DNA of 64,000 nt from Halobacillus kuroshimensis DSM 18393 (GCF_000425705.1 NZ_AUDY01000010.1:310001-374000); one strand, 5' to 3'. Shown: positions 52,328 to 62,513, counted from the first letter of the stretch. Numbers and translations: made by a program. Notes: generated by a model not told the origin, from the sequence alone.

Positions 52328-52879
52328 TTGGTAAAAAAACAAACGGTGTGGCTGTTGACAATGTTGAGTCTTTTGATTGTGCTGAGTGTTTACTACATGA
52401 CATCCCCGGAAAACGGAGAAATGGCTTTTATTCAGGAAGAGGACTGGGCTGAAATGACCAGTGAAGAAGCAGAAGGGGAAAATGTTGAAACAGCAGGAGA
52501 CGGGACAGTGATTTCTCAAATTTCCACCGATGAATTATTTTCAGCTATCCGCCTGGATATGAAAAACCAGCGTGACCAGGTCCAGGAGCAGCTTTCCGAA
52601 ATTGTAGCGTCCAGTGATTTCACGACTGAGGAGAAAAATGAAGCACTGGAAAAAATGGAAACGATTAAAACCAATCAATCAAAAGAATCCATCATCGAAA
52701 ATACAATTCTGGCAAGTGCCCAGTATGATGATGTGCTCGTCCGTGCTGAAGATGATGTCGTTCACGTAACCGTCAAAGCCCAGGAGTTATCCAAGGAAGA
52801 AACGAACCAGATTATCCAGATGGTCTCCGATGAATTCGGACATAAGCAGGTCCAGGTTCAATTCCAGCCTGCAGGCTGA
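52328..52879 (+). CDS. spoIIIAH: Stage III sporulation protein AH
   Basis: A 183-residue protein with one N-terminal membrane helix and an extracytoplasmic YscJ-like ring domain (ETNQIIQMVSDEFGHKQVQV) that binds forespore SpoIIQ. The start is TTG (52328) behind AAGGAGGG. It ends the operon, with a terminator right after the stop. Confidence 0.95.
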   Translation: MVKKQTVWLLTMLSLLIVLSVYYMTSPENGEMAFIQEEDWAEMTSEEAEGENVETAGDGTVISQISTDELFSAIRLDMKNQRDQVQEQLSEIVASSDFTTEEKNEALEKMETIKTNQSKESIIENTILASAQYDDVLVRAEDDVVHVTVKAQELSKEETNQIIQMVSDEFGHKQVQVQFQPAG

Positions 52880-52881
52880 AT

Positions 52882-52916
52882 AAAAGAAGCTGCCGTTGAA
52901 AACGGCAGCTTCTTTT
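52882..52916 (+). terminator. spoIIIA operon terminator
   Basis: A perfect 16-bp stem, AAAAGAAGCTGCCGTT with AACGGCAGCTTCTTTT, around GAA. Confidence 0.92.
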
Positions 52917-53127
52917 TGTGCATGGTTAAAAAGCCGGCTGTATGGAAATAGTGGTGGAGAAAGAAATCCACAGACCTATAGAACTGCCAATTGTTAACGG
53001 ATAAGGTCTGTCTTTCTACCTTCTTTCAGGAGGTTCAGTTGCAGGGAAGCAGGAATTTATAATAGAATGTTAAGAGGAGTTATTAGTACCAGTTATAAAG
53101 CAACTATACATAAAAGGGGTGCCAGCT

Positions 53128-53628
53128 ATGTTAAAGGTACAGGAAATCAGAGAAATTATTAAGCTGATCGATCAGTCTTCCATCGATGAATTCAGCTATG
53201 AAGCTAATGGGACGAAAGTTTCGATGAAAAAACAACAGGAGCAGGTTGTTACAGAAGCTGTACAGCCGCAGCAGGCGGTCCAGGCACAGCCTAAACCACA
53301 GACTCAGGAGCCTGCACAGAGCAAGGAAGTAGAACAGGAGCCCGCTGTAGAGGAAGCACCTAAAGCAGATACATCCTCCAGCGATTACGATGCTGAAATC
53401 AAGTCTCCGATGGTTGGAACATTTTATGTATCTCCGTCACCGGACCAGGATGCCTACGTGAAACTCGGCGACGATGTCAAAGAGGACTCTGTCGTATGTA
53501 TCGTGGAAGCGATGAAGCTTTTCAATGAAATTGAAGCGGAAGTTTCTGGTGAGGTTGTAGAAATTCTTGTTAAAGACGGCGAACTGGTCGAATATGGACA
53601 GCCGTTGTTCCGAGTGAAGTCTAAGTAA
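53128..53628 (+). CDS. accB: Acetyl-CoA carboxylase biotin carboxyl carrier protein
   Basis: A 166-residue carrier: a short N-domain, a Gln/Pro/Glu-rich mobile linker (about 35-90) and a biotinyl domain with the biotinylated lysine K130 in VEAMKLFNE. It delivers carboxybiotin for malonyl-CoA synthesis. The start at 53128 is 8 nt after AAAGGGG; a GTG at 53119 overlaps that site. Confidence 0.96.
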   Translation: MLKVQEIREIIKLIDQSSIDEFSYEANGTKVSMKKQQEQVVTEAVQPQQAVQAQPKPQTQEPAQSKEVEQEPAVEEAPKADTSSSDYDAEIKSPMVGTFYVSPSPDQDAYVKLGDDVKEDSVVCIVEAMKLFNEIEAEVSGEVVEILVKDGELVEYGQPLFRVKSK

Positions 53629-53643
53629 GCGGGGGATGAGACG

Positions 53644-55002
53644 TTGATAAAAAAAGTTTTAATAGCCAACAGAGGTGAAATTGCTGTCCGGATCATCCGT
53701 GCCTGCAAAGAGATGGGCATCGAGACGGTCGCCATTTATTCTGAAGCAGATAAAGAAGCCTTGCACGTCCAGCTGGCGGATGAAGCCTATTGTGTTGGAC
53801 CTACATTAAGTAAAGACAGTTACTTGAGCTACACCAATATTTTAAGTCTGGCGACGCTGACGCAGACGGATGCGATCCATCCAGGATACGGGTTCCTTTC
53901 TGAAAACGCAGAGTTCGCCGAGATGTGTGAAGAATGTAACATCACTTTCATTGGCCCATCCGCCTATGCCATTCAAAAAATGGGGACGAAAGATGTGGCC
54001 AGAGAAACGATGAGAGAAGCAGGGGTTCCGGTTGTACCCGGTTCCGCTGGAATCATCAACAGCGAGGAAGAAGGCTTGAAGGTAGCGGAAGACATCGGAT
54101 ACCCGGTCATCATCAAAGCGACAGCCGGCGGTGGAGGAAAAGGAATCCGTGTAGCCCGTAATGAAGATGATTTGAAAACAGGAATCCGCATGACCCAGCA
54201 GGAAGCGGAAACGGCGTTCGGCAACCCCGGCGTCTATATTGAGAAGTTCATAGAGGATTTCCGCCACGTGGAAATCCAGGTGCTTGCCGATAATCACGGG
54301 AATGCTGTTCACCTGGGAGAGCGCGACTGTACGATCCAGCGCCGTCTTCAGAAGCTCATTGAAGAAACGCCATCTCCGGCTATTTCCGAAAAGATGAGGA
54401 AGAAGATGGGGGATGCTGCAGTCAAAGCCGCTCTTGCTGTCAATTATTCAGGGGCCGGTACCGTAGAATTCATTTTCGATAAAGAGTCGGACTCCTTCTA
54501 CTTTATGGAAATGAATACGCGTATTCAAGTGGAGCACCCGGTGACCGAAATGGTAACAGGCGTAGATCTTATTAAAGAGATGCTTCTGGTTGCCAACGAT
54601 GAAAAACTTTCCTTTAAACAAGAAGACATCGAGTTTGAAGGCTGGTCCATTGAATGCCGGATCAATGCGGAGAATCCTTATAAAAACTTCATGCCTTCTG
54701 CAGGTAAAATTGATATGTACCTGCCGCCGGGTGGTCTCGGCGTGCGTGTGGATTCTGCAGCTTACCCGGGTTATACCATCCCTCCCTATTATGATTCTAT
54801 GGTGGCCAAGCTCATTACGTACGGCCGTGACAGAGATGAAGCCATCCGCCGTATGAGACGTGCTCTCGATGAATTTGTCGTAGAGGGTGTCCATACAACG
54901 ATTCCGTTCCATCAGCGTATGATGGAGCATGAAGTCTTTGTAAATGGCGACTTTAATACGAAATTCCTTGAGAAGTATACGATTATGAAAGATGAAGCTT
55001 AA
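53644..55002 (+). CDS. accC: Acetyl-CoA carboxylase, biotin carboxylase subunit
   Basis: A 452-residue biotin carboxylase: N-domain MIKKVLIANRGEIAVRIIRA, ATP-grasp glycine loop KATAGGGGKGIRV, and active-site EFIFDKESDSFYFMEMNTRI with QVEHPVTEM. It carboxylates the biotin on AccB. The TTG start lies 15 bp after accB, behind GGGGGATGAG. Confidence 0.97.
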   Translation: MIKKVLIANRGEIAVRIIRACKEMGIETVAIYSEADKEALHVQLADEAYCVGPTLSKDSYLSYTNILSLATLTQTDAIHPGYGFLSENAEFAEMCEECNITFIGPSAYAIQKMGTKDVARETMREAGVPVVPGSAGIINSEEEGLKVAEDIGYPVIIKATAGGGGKGIRVARNEDDLKTGIRMTQQEAETAFGNPGVYIEKFIEDFRHVEIQVLADNHGNAVHLGERDCTIQRRLQKLIEETPSPAISEKMRKKMGDAAVKAALAVNYSGAGTVEFIFDKESDSFYFMEMNTRIQVEHPVTEMVTGVDLIKEMLLVANDEKLSFKQEDIEFEGWSIECRINAENPYKNFMPSAGKIDMYLPPGGLGVRVDSAAYPGYTIPPYYDSMVAKLITYGRDRDEAIRRMRRALDEFVVEGVHTTIPFHQRMMEHEVFVNGDFNTKFLEKYTIMKDEA

Positions 55003-55017
55003 AAGGAGTGGTCATAA

Positions 55018-55425
55018 ATGACTGATAAGCAATTGTTGAATGTGACAGATGGATCGACATTAGGCAATATTGAGATTGCTCCTGAAGTAATTGAAGTCAT
55101 CGCGGGCATTGCCGTATCCGAAGTGGCTGGAGTTGCTTCGATGCGGGGGAACTTTGCCTCCGGTGTTGCAGAACGACTGGGTAAGAAAAATCACGGCAAG
55201 GGTGTCAAAGTGGAGCTGACAGAAAGCGGCATTTTGATTGATGCCTACGTCGTTATGGATTATGGCATCAGTATTCCTGATACCGCCCAGAAAATCCAGG
55301 ACAATACCCGCCAGGCATTGAAAAATATGACAGCTCTTGAAATTAGTGAAATCAACGTGCACATCGTTGGTATCCAAATGGATGGAGCAAAAGAAGAAGA
55401 AAACGAAACGGAAGCCTATTCATAG
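55018..55425 (+). CDS. yqhY: Asp23/Gls24 family protein (YqhY)
   Basis: A 135-residue Asp23-domain protein (IEIAPEVIEVIAGIAVSEVA, then the conserved GVKVELTESGILIDAYVV). It is always next to accBC in bacilli, and B. subtilis YqhY has been linked to control of acetyl-CoA carboxylase. It is probably cotranscribed with accBC; a terminator follows. Confidence 0.93.
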   Translation: MTDKQLLNVTDGSTLGNIEIAPEVIEVIAGIAVSEVAGVASMRGNFASGVAERLGKKNHGKGVKVELTESGILIDAYVVMDYGISIPDTAQKIQDNTRQALKNMTALEISEINVHIVGIQMDGAKEEENETEAYS

Positions 55426-55426
55426 G

Positions 55427-55457
55427 AATCAGAAAGGGGAGACCCTTTCTGATTTTT
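55427..55457 (+). terminator. accBC-yqhY terminator
   Basis: AATCAGAAAGGG (55427-55438) pairs with CCCTTTCTGATT (55443-55454), followed by T. Confidence 0.9.
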
Positions 55458-55562
55458 CTTTTTGCACAAAGGAAACACCAGGCTGTATATCCCTGTTATC
55501 ATGGCTTTTATCCAACTAAAATGTTATGATTCTAACGGATATTACCTTAAAGGAGAATGAAC

Positions 55563-55940
55563 ATGAAACGACGCACAGCACGAGAAAAAGCATTTCAGGC
55601 GCTTTTTCAAACGATTACAGAGGATATTGATACGGATGAGGCCATCCAGCACGTGGTAGAAGATCCGGAGGTTGATCCATTTTTGCACGACCTGGTTCAC
55701 GGAGTCATGGACTACAGGGATGACCTGGATCAGTGGATTGCCGACCATTTGGACAACTGGACGTTCCCACGTCTTCCTAAAGTAGAGAAGACCGTTCTTC
55801 GAATGGCCGCGTATGAAATGAAACATAACGAAGATGTCCCGACACAAGTAGCAATCAACGAAGCAGTAGAACTTGCTAAAATCTTCGGTGAAGAAGATTC
55901 CGGGAAGTTCGTCAACGGCGTTTTATCCAAGATGATCTAA
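55563..55940 (+). CDS. nusB: Transcription antitermination factor NusB
   Basis: A 125-residue all-helical NusB (MKRRTAREKAFQALFQ ... VPTQVAINEAVELAKIFGEE). It binds boxA RNA with S10 during rRNA transcription. The start at 55563 is 7 nt from AAAGGAG; the ATG at 55557 is too close. Confidence 0.96.
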   Translation: MKRRTAREKAFQALFQTITEDIDTDEAIQHVVEDPEVDPFLHDLVHGVMDYRDDLDQWIADHLDNWTFPRLPKVEKTVLRMAAYEMKHNEDVPTQVAINEAVELAKIFGEEDSGKFVNGVLSKMI

Positions 55941-55962
55941 CTTTGAACAGGGGGAATCGGAG

Positions 55963-56814
55963 ATGGCAGCAGAAGTTATTTATGGAAAACAGTTAGCGGA
56001 AGATTTACGGGAAGAGATGAAGCAGGAGGTGGCGGTGCTCCATGAAAAAGGTGTACACCCTAAACTGGTTGTCGTCATTATCGGAGAAGATCCTGCCTCA
56101 AAATCTTATGTAAAAGGGAAGCAGCGGGCTTCTGAAAAAATCGGTATGGATTCTGATCTCATTGAACTTTCTGAGGAAACCTCCGAGCAGGAGCTTCTGG
56201 ATTTGATTCACCGGTTGAACCAAGATGATACGGTTCATGGTATTCTGGTGCAGCTTCCAGTTCCGGAGCATATTTCTGACCAGAAAATAATTGAAGCAAT
56301 CGACCCTGGCAAGGACGTGGATGGCTTCCACCCTGAAAACGCAGGCAGGATGCTGACAGGCCAGGATACCTTTTTCCCCTGCACACCATATGGGATTATG
56401 GTGATGCTTGAACGTGCGGCTATTGATGTGGAAGGAAAACACGCCGTCATTATAGGACGCAGCAACCTCGTCGGCAAGCCTGTTGGACAGCTTCTTCTCA
56501 ATAAGAATGCAACGGTCACCCACTGTCACTCCCGTACAAAGGATTTAAAATCCCATACGAAACAGGCAGATATTCTGATTGTAGCCGCAGGCAGGCCGGG
56601 ACTTGTATCCGGGGAGCATGTGAAGGAAGGCGCTGTCGTCATTGATGTCGGAGTCAACCGTGTCGATGGGAAATTGACCGGCGATGTTGACTTTGAATCA
56701 GCAAAGGAAGTGGCCTCCCATATCACTCCTGTTCCAAAAGGGGTGGGGCCGATGACCATTACCATGCTGCTCCACAATACCATTAAGGCGGCGAAGCAGA
56801 TTCACCGCGTGTAA
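55963..56814 (+). CDS. folD: Bifunctional methylenetetrahydrofolate dehydrogenase/cyclohydrolase
   Basis: A 283-residue FolD with the catalytic YVKGKQRASEKIG (lysine), DVDGFHPENAGRM, and the NADP-binding VIIGRSNLVGKPVGQLLL. It interconverts methylene-, methenyl- and 10-formyl-THF. The ATG follows GGGGGAATCGGAG. Confidence 0.97.
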   Translation: MAAEVIYGKQLAEDLREEMKQEVAVLHEKGVHPKLVVVIIGEDPASKSYVKGKQRASEKIGMDSDLIELSEETSEQELLDLIHRLNQDDTVHGILVQLPVPEHISDQKIIEAIDPGKDVDGFHPENAGRMLTGQDTFFPCTPYGIMVMLERAAIDVEGKHAVIIGRSNLVGKPVGQLLLNKNATVTHCHSRTKDLKSHTKQADILIVAAGRPGLVSGEHVKEGAVVIDVGVNRVDGKLTGDVDFESAKEVASHITPVPKGVGPMTITMLLHNTIKAAKQIHRV

Positions 56815-56826
56815 GGAGGCGTTGTC

Positions 56827-58182
56827 GTGCAGGATCAGTATTTGACGGTAACGGCTTTAACCAAATATATCAAACGGAAACTATCCGGTGATCCTCATTT
56901 GAAGACCGTATGGCTCAGAGGAGAAATTTCCAACTTCAAACATCATTCCAGAGGGCATATGTACATGTCCTTAAAAGATGATCAGGCAAGAATTCAGGCG
57001 GTTATGTTTGCCGGAAGCAACCGCTCGCTGAAATTCATTCCTGAAAACGGTATGAATGTCCTCGTAAAAGGTGAGATCAACGTATACGAACCGATGGGGC
57101 AGTATCAGCTTTATATTAAGGAAATGCAGCCGGATGGAATCGGTGCCTTGTATTTTGCTTTTGAACAGCTGAAGGAGAAATTGGAGAAGGAAGGTCTGTT
57201 TGCTGAAGAACGTAAGAAAAAGCTTCCTACATATCCAAAGCATATCGGTGTGATCACTTCTCCTACCGGTGCGGCCGTCAGGGACATTTTGACAACGATC
57301 AAGAGACGCTATCCGATTGTGCCGGTATCTATCCTTCCGGTTCTTGTCCAGGGGGAGCGCGCAGCAGAATCGGTTTCCAACGCCATAAGGTACGCCAATG
57401 AGCATCTGGATTGCGATGTTTTAATCGTCGGCCGCGGAGGTGGATCTATTGAAGATCTCTGGGGATTCAATGAAGAAATAGTCGCCCGGGCGATTGCAGC
57501 ATCTTCGATGCCCATTATTTCTGCCGTCGGTCACGAAACGGATACAACCATCAGTGATTTTGCAGCTGATTGGAGAGCTCCGACGCCTACCGGGGCTGCA
57601 GAAGTAGCCGTACCTTCCATTACGGAACTGAGAGAACAGGTGCAGCAGTTCAGACAGAGGCTCATAAGATCCATGGACGGGCAGCGGACTGAATCAAGGC
57701 AGAAGCTGAACCGATTAAAAAAATCCTATGCGTTTAAGTATCCGGAACAGCTGATGCGTCAAAAAGAACAGGACCTGGACCGAGTGCTGGAGCGTCTGAC
57801 CAAACAGATGAACCGTCAGCAGTCGAGCCGGCGTGAGCAGCTGGGTTATTTAACCAAACGGCTGGAGCAGCAGGGACCGGATAAAAAAATCAAAGAAGGA
57901 ACAGAGGCTCTTCAAAGGGATACGAAACAGCTCCAGAAAGCTTTCGATACCATCGTCTCCCGGAAAAAAGACCGTTTTCATTCGACGCTGGATAAGCTGA
58001 CCCTGCTGAATCCACTTGAAATTATGAAACGCGGCTATGCCATTCCTTTTGACGAGGAAAATAAGGTCATTAAAAAGGCTGCTCAGGTGTCGGAGGGAAA
58101 CAGTCTTTCCCTTCAAGTCCAGGACGGTTTCATTCAATGTCAGGTTACATCGGTGAAGGAGGATGAACATGGAGGAAAATAA
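56827..58182 (+). CDS. xseA: Exodeoxyribonuclease VII large subunit
   Basis: A 451-residue nuclease subunit: N-terminal OB fold ([20 protein letters not shown]), catalytic core ([53 protein letters not shown]) and a long C-terminal coiled coil that binds XseB. The GTG start follows AAGGAGG. Confidence 0.96.
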   Translation: MQDQYLTVTALTKYIKRKLSGDPHLKTVWLRGEISNFKHHSRGHMYMSLKDDQARIQAVMFAGSNRSLKFIPENGMNVLVKGEINVYEPMGQYQLYIKEMQPDGIGALYFAFEQLKEKLEKEGLFAEERKKKLPTYPKHIGVITSPTGAAVRDILTTIKRRYPIVPVSILPVLVQGERAAESVSNAIRYANEHLDCDVLIVGRGGGSIEDLWGFNEEIVARAIAASSMPIISAVGHETDTTISDFAADWRAPTPTGAAEVAVPSITELREQVQQFRQRLIRSMDGQRTESRQKLNRLKKSYAFKYPEQLMRQKEQDLDRVLERLTKQMNRQQSSRREQLGYLTKRLEQQGPDKKIKEGTEALQRDTKQLQKAFDTIVSRKKDRFHSTLDKLTLLNPLEIMKRGYAIPFDEENKVIKKAAQVSEGNSLSLQVQDGFIQCQVTSVKEDEHGGK

Positions 58183-58405
58183 ACAGGAAATCAGTTTTGA
58201 AGAAGCCATGAATCAGCTTGAGGAAATTGTCGAGAAGCTAGAAACCGGCGAAGTCCCTCTTGAAAAAGCTATTCAATACTATCAAGAGGGGATGAAGCTT
58301 TCAAAGGTATGCAGTGAAAAGCTCGGAACAGTGGAAGAGCAGATGCAGCAGATTATGAATGAGCATGGGAATTTTGAACCTTTCACCGTACAGGAGGAAG
58401 AATAG
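58169..58405 (+). CDS. xseB: Exodeoxyribonuclease VII small subunit
   Basis: A 78-residue helical hairpin ([20 protein letters not shown], then [16 protein letters not shown]) that coats the XseA coiled coil. The start at 58169 is 6 nt after AAGGAGG, within the xseA end (14-nt overlap). Confidence 0.94.
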   Translation: MEENKQEISFEEAMNQLEEIVEKLETGEVPLEKAIQYYQEGMKLSKVCSEKLGTVEEQMQQIMNEHGNFEPFTVQEEE

Positions 58406-58408
58406 CCT

Positions 58409-59287
58409 GTGGACTTGAATGCTTATTTAAAAGATAAACAAACATTCATTAACGATCAGTTGACCATGTATGTGAGAGATTATACCGTGCCGGGCAGACT
58501 TCAGGATTCGATCCTTTATTCCATTGAAGCCGGTGGGAAAAGGCTGCGTCCTATTCTGCTTCTGGCCACAGCGGAAGCCTTTGGCGCGCCGGTGGGAAAA
58601 GGGCTGAGCGCCGCCGCCGCTCTTGAAATGGTCCACACGTACTCCTTGATTCATGACGACCTTCCAGCTATGGATGATGATGATATCAGGCGCGGGCTGC
58701 CTACCAATCATAAAGAATTCGATGAAGCAACAGCTATCCTTGCCGGAGATGCCCTGCTCACCATGAGTACCCAGCTGATTGCAGAAGACCCATCCCTTGA
58801 ACAGGAAGAAAAAATATTTCTTATTCAGGAGCTGACTAAAGCCGCCGGTCCAAGAGGTATGGTCGAGGGTCAGATGCAGGATATGCTGAGTGAAGGAAAA
58901 GAGATTTCTCTGGAATCTCTGGAAGCTATTCATAAGAATAAAACCGGCGAGTTATTAAAATATGCGATCCGTGCAGGTGCAAAGCTCGGAAAGGCCTCAG
59001 AGCAATCCATGCAGCAGATGAGTGAGATGGCGGAAGCGCTCGGCCTTATTTTCCAGATTCAGGACGACATTCTGGATGTGACCGGCGATGCAGAGGTGAT
59101 CGGTAAGCCTGTAGGCAGTGATGTGGTGAATGATAAAAGTACCTATCCGGGTCTTCTCGGTCTGGACGGTGCAAAAGAGCAGAAGAATCATTACGTCAAA
59201 ACAGCTGAGTCCGCTTTAACGGAAGCAGGTGTTAAAGGTACGGTTCTGTCACAACTTATTCAATATTTGAGCACGCGCGATCATTAA
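58409..59287 (+). CDS. ispA: Polyprenyl (farnesyl/geranyl) diphosphate synthase
   Basis: A 292-residue trans-prenyltransferase with the first aspartate motif DDLPAMDDDDIRRG, the second DDILD and GGKRLRP. It condenses IPP onto DMAPP/GPP and so uses the products of the Dxs-IspG route. The GTG start lies 4 bp after xseB, behind GGAGGAAG. Confidence 0.94.
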   Translation: MDLNAYLKDKQTFINDQLTMYVRDYTVPGRLQDSILYSIEAGGKRLRPILLLATAEAFGAPVGKGLSAAAALEMVHTYSLIHDDLPAMDDDDIRRGLPTNHKEFDEATAILAGDALLTMSTQLIAEDPSLEQEEKIFLIQELTKAAGPRGMVEGQMQDMLSEGKEISLESLEAIHKNKTGELLKYAIRAGAKLGKASEQSMQQMSEMAEALGLIFQIQDDILDVTGDAEVIGKPVGSDVVNDKSTYPGLLGLDGAKEQKNHYVKTAESALTEAGVKGTVLSQLIQYLSTRDH

Positions 59288-59302
59288 TCGGAAGGATTTC
59301 GA

Positions 59303-59331
59303 TTGAGGTGTGTGCTGAAATATGATATATT
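59303..59331 (+). promoter_or_regulatory. Promoter of the OLE RNA
   Basis: TTGAGG (59303-59308), 17 bp, TATATT (59326-59331). The predicted start, about 59338-59341, coincides with the 5' strand of the OLE terminal helix, so the RNA need not come from the xse-ispA transcript. Confidence 0.78.
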
Positions 59332-59340
59332 ATTTTTACA

Positions 59341-59949
59341 AAAGGAATGGTGCAGTATTCTAGTCGGTCCTCCGTTCCTGAAGGCGGGCCTAAAAATCCG
59401 CCAAAGGGCACATCGATGAAGTTCCTTGTGTTGGCTTGAGGCGCCCAGCCTTGGGTCGATGCTGGGAGTTAAGGTCGCAGGGCGATCCACAAAGGCATGT
59501 GGGCGTTGACCCTGCTTCCGCGGAGGCCCATTCTTGTAACGGGCTCTGAGCCAGATACCGTTATGAAATGGGGTATGAACCTGCAGCATATGGAGTAACA
59601 TCTATATGCGCAGCGTAGCCTGCCTTGAGTGGTTTTTGAGGGGATTACAGTCCATGAGCCCCTGTGACTACAGATGGCCACTGTGGTCCTGGGACGTAAG
59701 CTGTATGAAATCACAACTGCAAAAGAGGCTAAGGAACGGTCAAAGGCTGTCGGGGAAATCCCCTAGACTGTTCTATGGACATAAAACGGGAATTATAGTG
59801 CGGACTAAGTGGCAATCTAGTCCAGTTATCGGAAACGAGGCTGAGTCGAGTTTAAAGGGGAACCGCCAGAGTGGTGACACTCGGTACTTGATTGGGAAAA
59901 CCTACTAGACCTAAGCCGCAATTTTTACCCGTTTTGTGACCATTCCTTT
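59341..59949 (+). ncRNA. ole: OLE RNA (ornate large extremophilic RNA)
   Basis: A 609-nt stretch with no credible coding frame lies between ispA and the OapA-type gene before dxs. This is the known OLE locus in extremophilic Firmicutes, and the usual OLE length is about 610 nt. Its ends pair perfectly: AAAGGAATGGT (59341-59351) with ACCATTCCTTT (59939-59949). Inner hairpins are visible, for example GGCGG/CCGCC (59383-59402) and GGGG-AAAT-CCCC (59752-59763). OLE RNAs form membrane-bound particles with OapA and other proteins and affect tolerance to alcohols, cold and magnesium in Bacillus (now Halalkalibacterium) halodurans. Identification rests on synteny, length, structure and partner gene, not on a covariance search. 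Confidence 0.92.
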
Positions 59950-59997
59950 CTGTTTACATAAACAAATTATGATTATATATAGATATAGAGGGTAAGA

Positions 59998-60597
59998 ATG
60001 GATAATAAATTAAAAAAAGCCGTAAATTTCAGTTTGAGCATTGCCGTTATCACATTTGTGTTAGCGGCTATTTTTTCAGTTATCTCTTCTTCCGTTTTAA
60101 GTGGAGTCATGTGGGTCATTGGACTGATCATTGTATTTATCATCGTGCTTACCGGTGTAGTCTTTGATATGCTTGGTATAGCAGCTACAGCTGCTGAAGA
60201 GAAGCCCTTCCATGCGATGGCTTCCGAGAAAGTCCCGGGCTCCAAGGAAGCTATTGCGATTGTCAGAAATGCGGATCGATTCGCAAGTTTCTGTAACGAC
60301 GTTATAGGGGATATATCTGGTATAGTTAGTGGTACGGCCTCCACTGTCGTCGTACTTCAGCTCGCTTCGAGTTTCGGGTATACAGAAGGGTCTGCCGTCC
60401 AAATCGGTATTAACGTGGCCCTTACCAGTATCGTGGCAGCAGTGACGGTGGGAGGAAAAGCCATTGGTAAATTCTTCGCCATCAATAAATCCACGCAGAT
60501 TATCTTTTTCGCTGCCAGGGTGATTGCATGGTTAGAAACCAAATTAAATGTAAGAATATTATCAAATGTCATGTCGTCCACTAAAAAATCAAGATAA
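59998..60597 (+). CDS. oapA: OLE-associated membrane protein OapA
   Basis: A 199-residue protein with about four hydrophobic segments (about 11-34, 36-60, 107-130 and 133-150). A polar middle part contains D101-V-I-G-D105 (CNDVIGDISG), the DxxxD motif known for OapA. It starts 49 nt after OLE, so the RNA and protein are probably made from one transcript. OapA binds OLE RNA and holds it at the membrane; magnesium transport or homeostasis has been proposed. AGAGGGTAAG precedes the ATG. Confidence 0.9.
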   Translation: MDNKLKKAVNFSLSIAVITFVLAAIFSVISSSVLSGVMWVIGLIIVFIIVLTGVVFDMLGIAATAAEEKPFHAMASEKVPGSKEAIAIVRNADRFASFCNDVIGDISGIVSGTASTVVVLQLASSFGYTEGSAVQIGINVALTSIVAAVTVGGKAIGKFFAINKSTQIIFFAARVIAWLETKLNVRILSNVMSSTKKSR

Positions 60598-60615
60598 TTA
60601 CAAGGGGGTCCTTCA

Positions 60616-62508
60616 ATGGATCTGAGCAGAATCAACGACCCTTCGTTATTGAAGGATATGAATACGAAACAATTGGAAGAATTTGCAGCAGAAGTGAGAC
60701 AGTTTTTAATTGAAAACCTGGCCACAACAGGCGGCCACCTCGGTGCGAACCTGGGGGTAGTGGAGCTGACCCTGGCTCTTCATAAAGTATATAACAGTCC
60801 CGTCGACCGTTTTATTTGGGATGTCGGGCACCAGTCGTATATCCATAAGATTCTGACCGGCCGTGGAGGGCAGTTCGACACACTGCGGCAGTATAAGGGA
60901 CTGTGCGGGTTCCCGAAGCGGGATGAAAGTGAGCATGATGTATGGGAAACCGGCCACAGTTCAACTTCATTGTCCGCTGCCATGGGGATGGCTATTGCGC
61001 GCGACTTGAAAAAACAGGATCATTCCATCCTTCCCATCATTGGTGATGGAGCCCTGACAGGGGGGATGGCGCTGGAGGCGCTGAACCATATCGGGCATGA
61101 GAAAAAGAATGTAACCGTTATCTTGAATGATAATGAAATGTCGATTGCCAAAAACGTAGGAGCCCTGCATGGTGCGCTCGGACGGATGAGAAGCGCAGGG
61201 AAGTACAATCGTGCCAAGGATGATCTCGAATGGCTTCTTAAGAAGATTCCCGCCGTTGGAGGAAAGCTGGCGCAGGCAGCAGAGCGCTTGAAGGACAGCA
61301 TGAAGTACTTTGTTGTTCCGGGAATGTTCTTTGAAGAGCTCGGGTTTACGTATTACGGACCGGTGGATGGGCATGATTTTGAAGACTTGATGGAAAACCT
61401 GAATTATGCAAGAAAAACAGACGGACCGGTTATCGTTCATGTGATGACCAAGAAAGGGAAGGGGTATCATCCCGCCGAAACCGATGTGAAGGATAAGTGG
61501 CACGGTGTAGGTCCTTATAAAATCGAATCAGGTGAGAAGATCAAACCGGTCGATGCACCTCCCGCGTGGAGCTCGGTCATCAGTGATGCGCTGATTAAAA
61601 AAGCGCGTGAAGATGAGCGCATTGTGGCTGTGACTCCTGCCATGATTCTCGGGTCCAAACTGGAAAAATTCGGTGAGGAATTCCCGGACCGTTTATTTGA
61701 TGTAGGCATTGCCGAACAGCATGCTACGACGATGTCCGCTGGCCTTGCAACTCAGGGCATGAAGCCGTTTCTGGCCATTTATTCCACCTTCCTGCAGCGT
61801 GGTTATGATCAGGTGGTTCATGATGTGGCCCGTCAGAAATTGAATGTGATTTTCGGTATTGACCGCGCAGGACTCGTCGGAGCTGACGGAGAGACCCACC
61901 AGGGTGTGTTTGATATTGCATTCCTGAGGTCTGTTCCGAATATGATTATCAGCATGCCAAAAGATGAGGATGAAGCCCAGCACCTCGTTCATACAGCTGC
62001 AGAATATGAAGAGGGGCCATTTGCGATCCGTTATCCGCGGGGTAACGCGAAAGGGATCGATACGGATAAACATATGAGGTCCATTCCCGTCGGCAGCTGG
62101 GAAGTCCTGAAAGAGGGGACAGAGGCTGTCATCCTTACGTTCGGGACGACCATTGATGCAGCCCTTGATGCGGCGGGTCGCCTGGAAAAAGAAGGACGGT
62201 CTGTGCGGGTGGTAAATGCCCGTTACATCAAACCGATGGACGAGTCTATGCTGCATGATATGATGAAGCAGGGGCTGCCGATTCTTACGGTAGAGGAAGC
62301 GGTTCTGCTGGGAGGATTCGGTTCAGCAGTGCTTGAATTCGCTGAGGAAAACAATTACACCTCCCAATGGGTGCGCCGGATGGGCGTTCCAGACCGGTTC
62401 ATCGAACACGGCAGTGTACCGAAACTCTGGGAAGAGATCGGGTTGACCCCGGAAAACATGGTGAAAAACCTAAAAGAATTGATACCTACAAAACAACAGA
62501 GGGCATAA
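60616..62508 (+). CDS. dxs: 1-deoxy-D-xylulose-5-phosphate synthase
   Basis: A 630-residue transketolase-like enzyme that uses thiamine diphosphate to make DXP, the first step of the MEP pathway. [18 protein letters not shown], the ThDP-Mg motif [18 protein letters not shown] with LNDNEMSI, and [15 protein letters not shown] are visible. It begins 18 bp after oapA. Confidence 0.97.
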   Translation: MDLSRINDPSLLKDMNTKQLEEFAAEVRQFLIENLATTGGHLGANLGVVELTLALHKVYNSPVDRFIWDVGHQSYIHKILTGRGGQFDTLRQYKGLCGFPKRDESEHDVWETGHSSTSLSAAMGMAIARDLKKQDHSILPIIGDGALTGGMALEALNHIGHEKKNVTVILNDNEMSIAKNVGALHGALGRMRSAGKYNRAKDDLEWLLKKIPAVGGKLAQAAERLKDSMKYFVVPGMFFEELGFTYYGPVDGHDFEDLMENLNYARKTDGPVIVHVMTKKGKGYHPAETDVKDKWHGVGPYKIESGEKIKPVDAPPAWSSVISDALIKKAREDERIVAVTPAMILGSKLEKFGEEFPDRLFDVGIAEQHATTMSAGLATQGMKPFLAIYSTFLQRGYDQVVHDVARQKLNVIFGIDRAGLVGADGETHQGVFDIAFLRSVPNMIISMPKDEDEAQHLVHTAAEYEEGPFAIRYPRGNAKGIDTDKHMRSIPVGSWEVLKEGTEAVILTFGTTIDAALDAAGRLEKEGRSVRVVNARYIKPMDESMLHDMMKQGLPILTVEEAVLLGGFGSAVLEFAEENNYTSQWVRRMGVPDRFIEHGSVPKLWEEIGLTPENMVKNLKELIPTKQQRA

Positions 62509-62513
62509 ATCAT

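Noticed and set aside
59606-59908. 100-codon open frame inside the OLE region, and a 105-codon one on the other strand (59284-59601)
   Set aside because: Composition is unlike any protein (many Trp, Cys, Arg), there is no ribosome-binding site, and the region is explained as a structured RNA.
61693-62256. 187-codon open frame antisense to dxs
   Set aside because: Complement of a conserved enzyme; no ribosome-binding site or recognisable domain.
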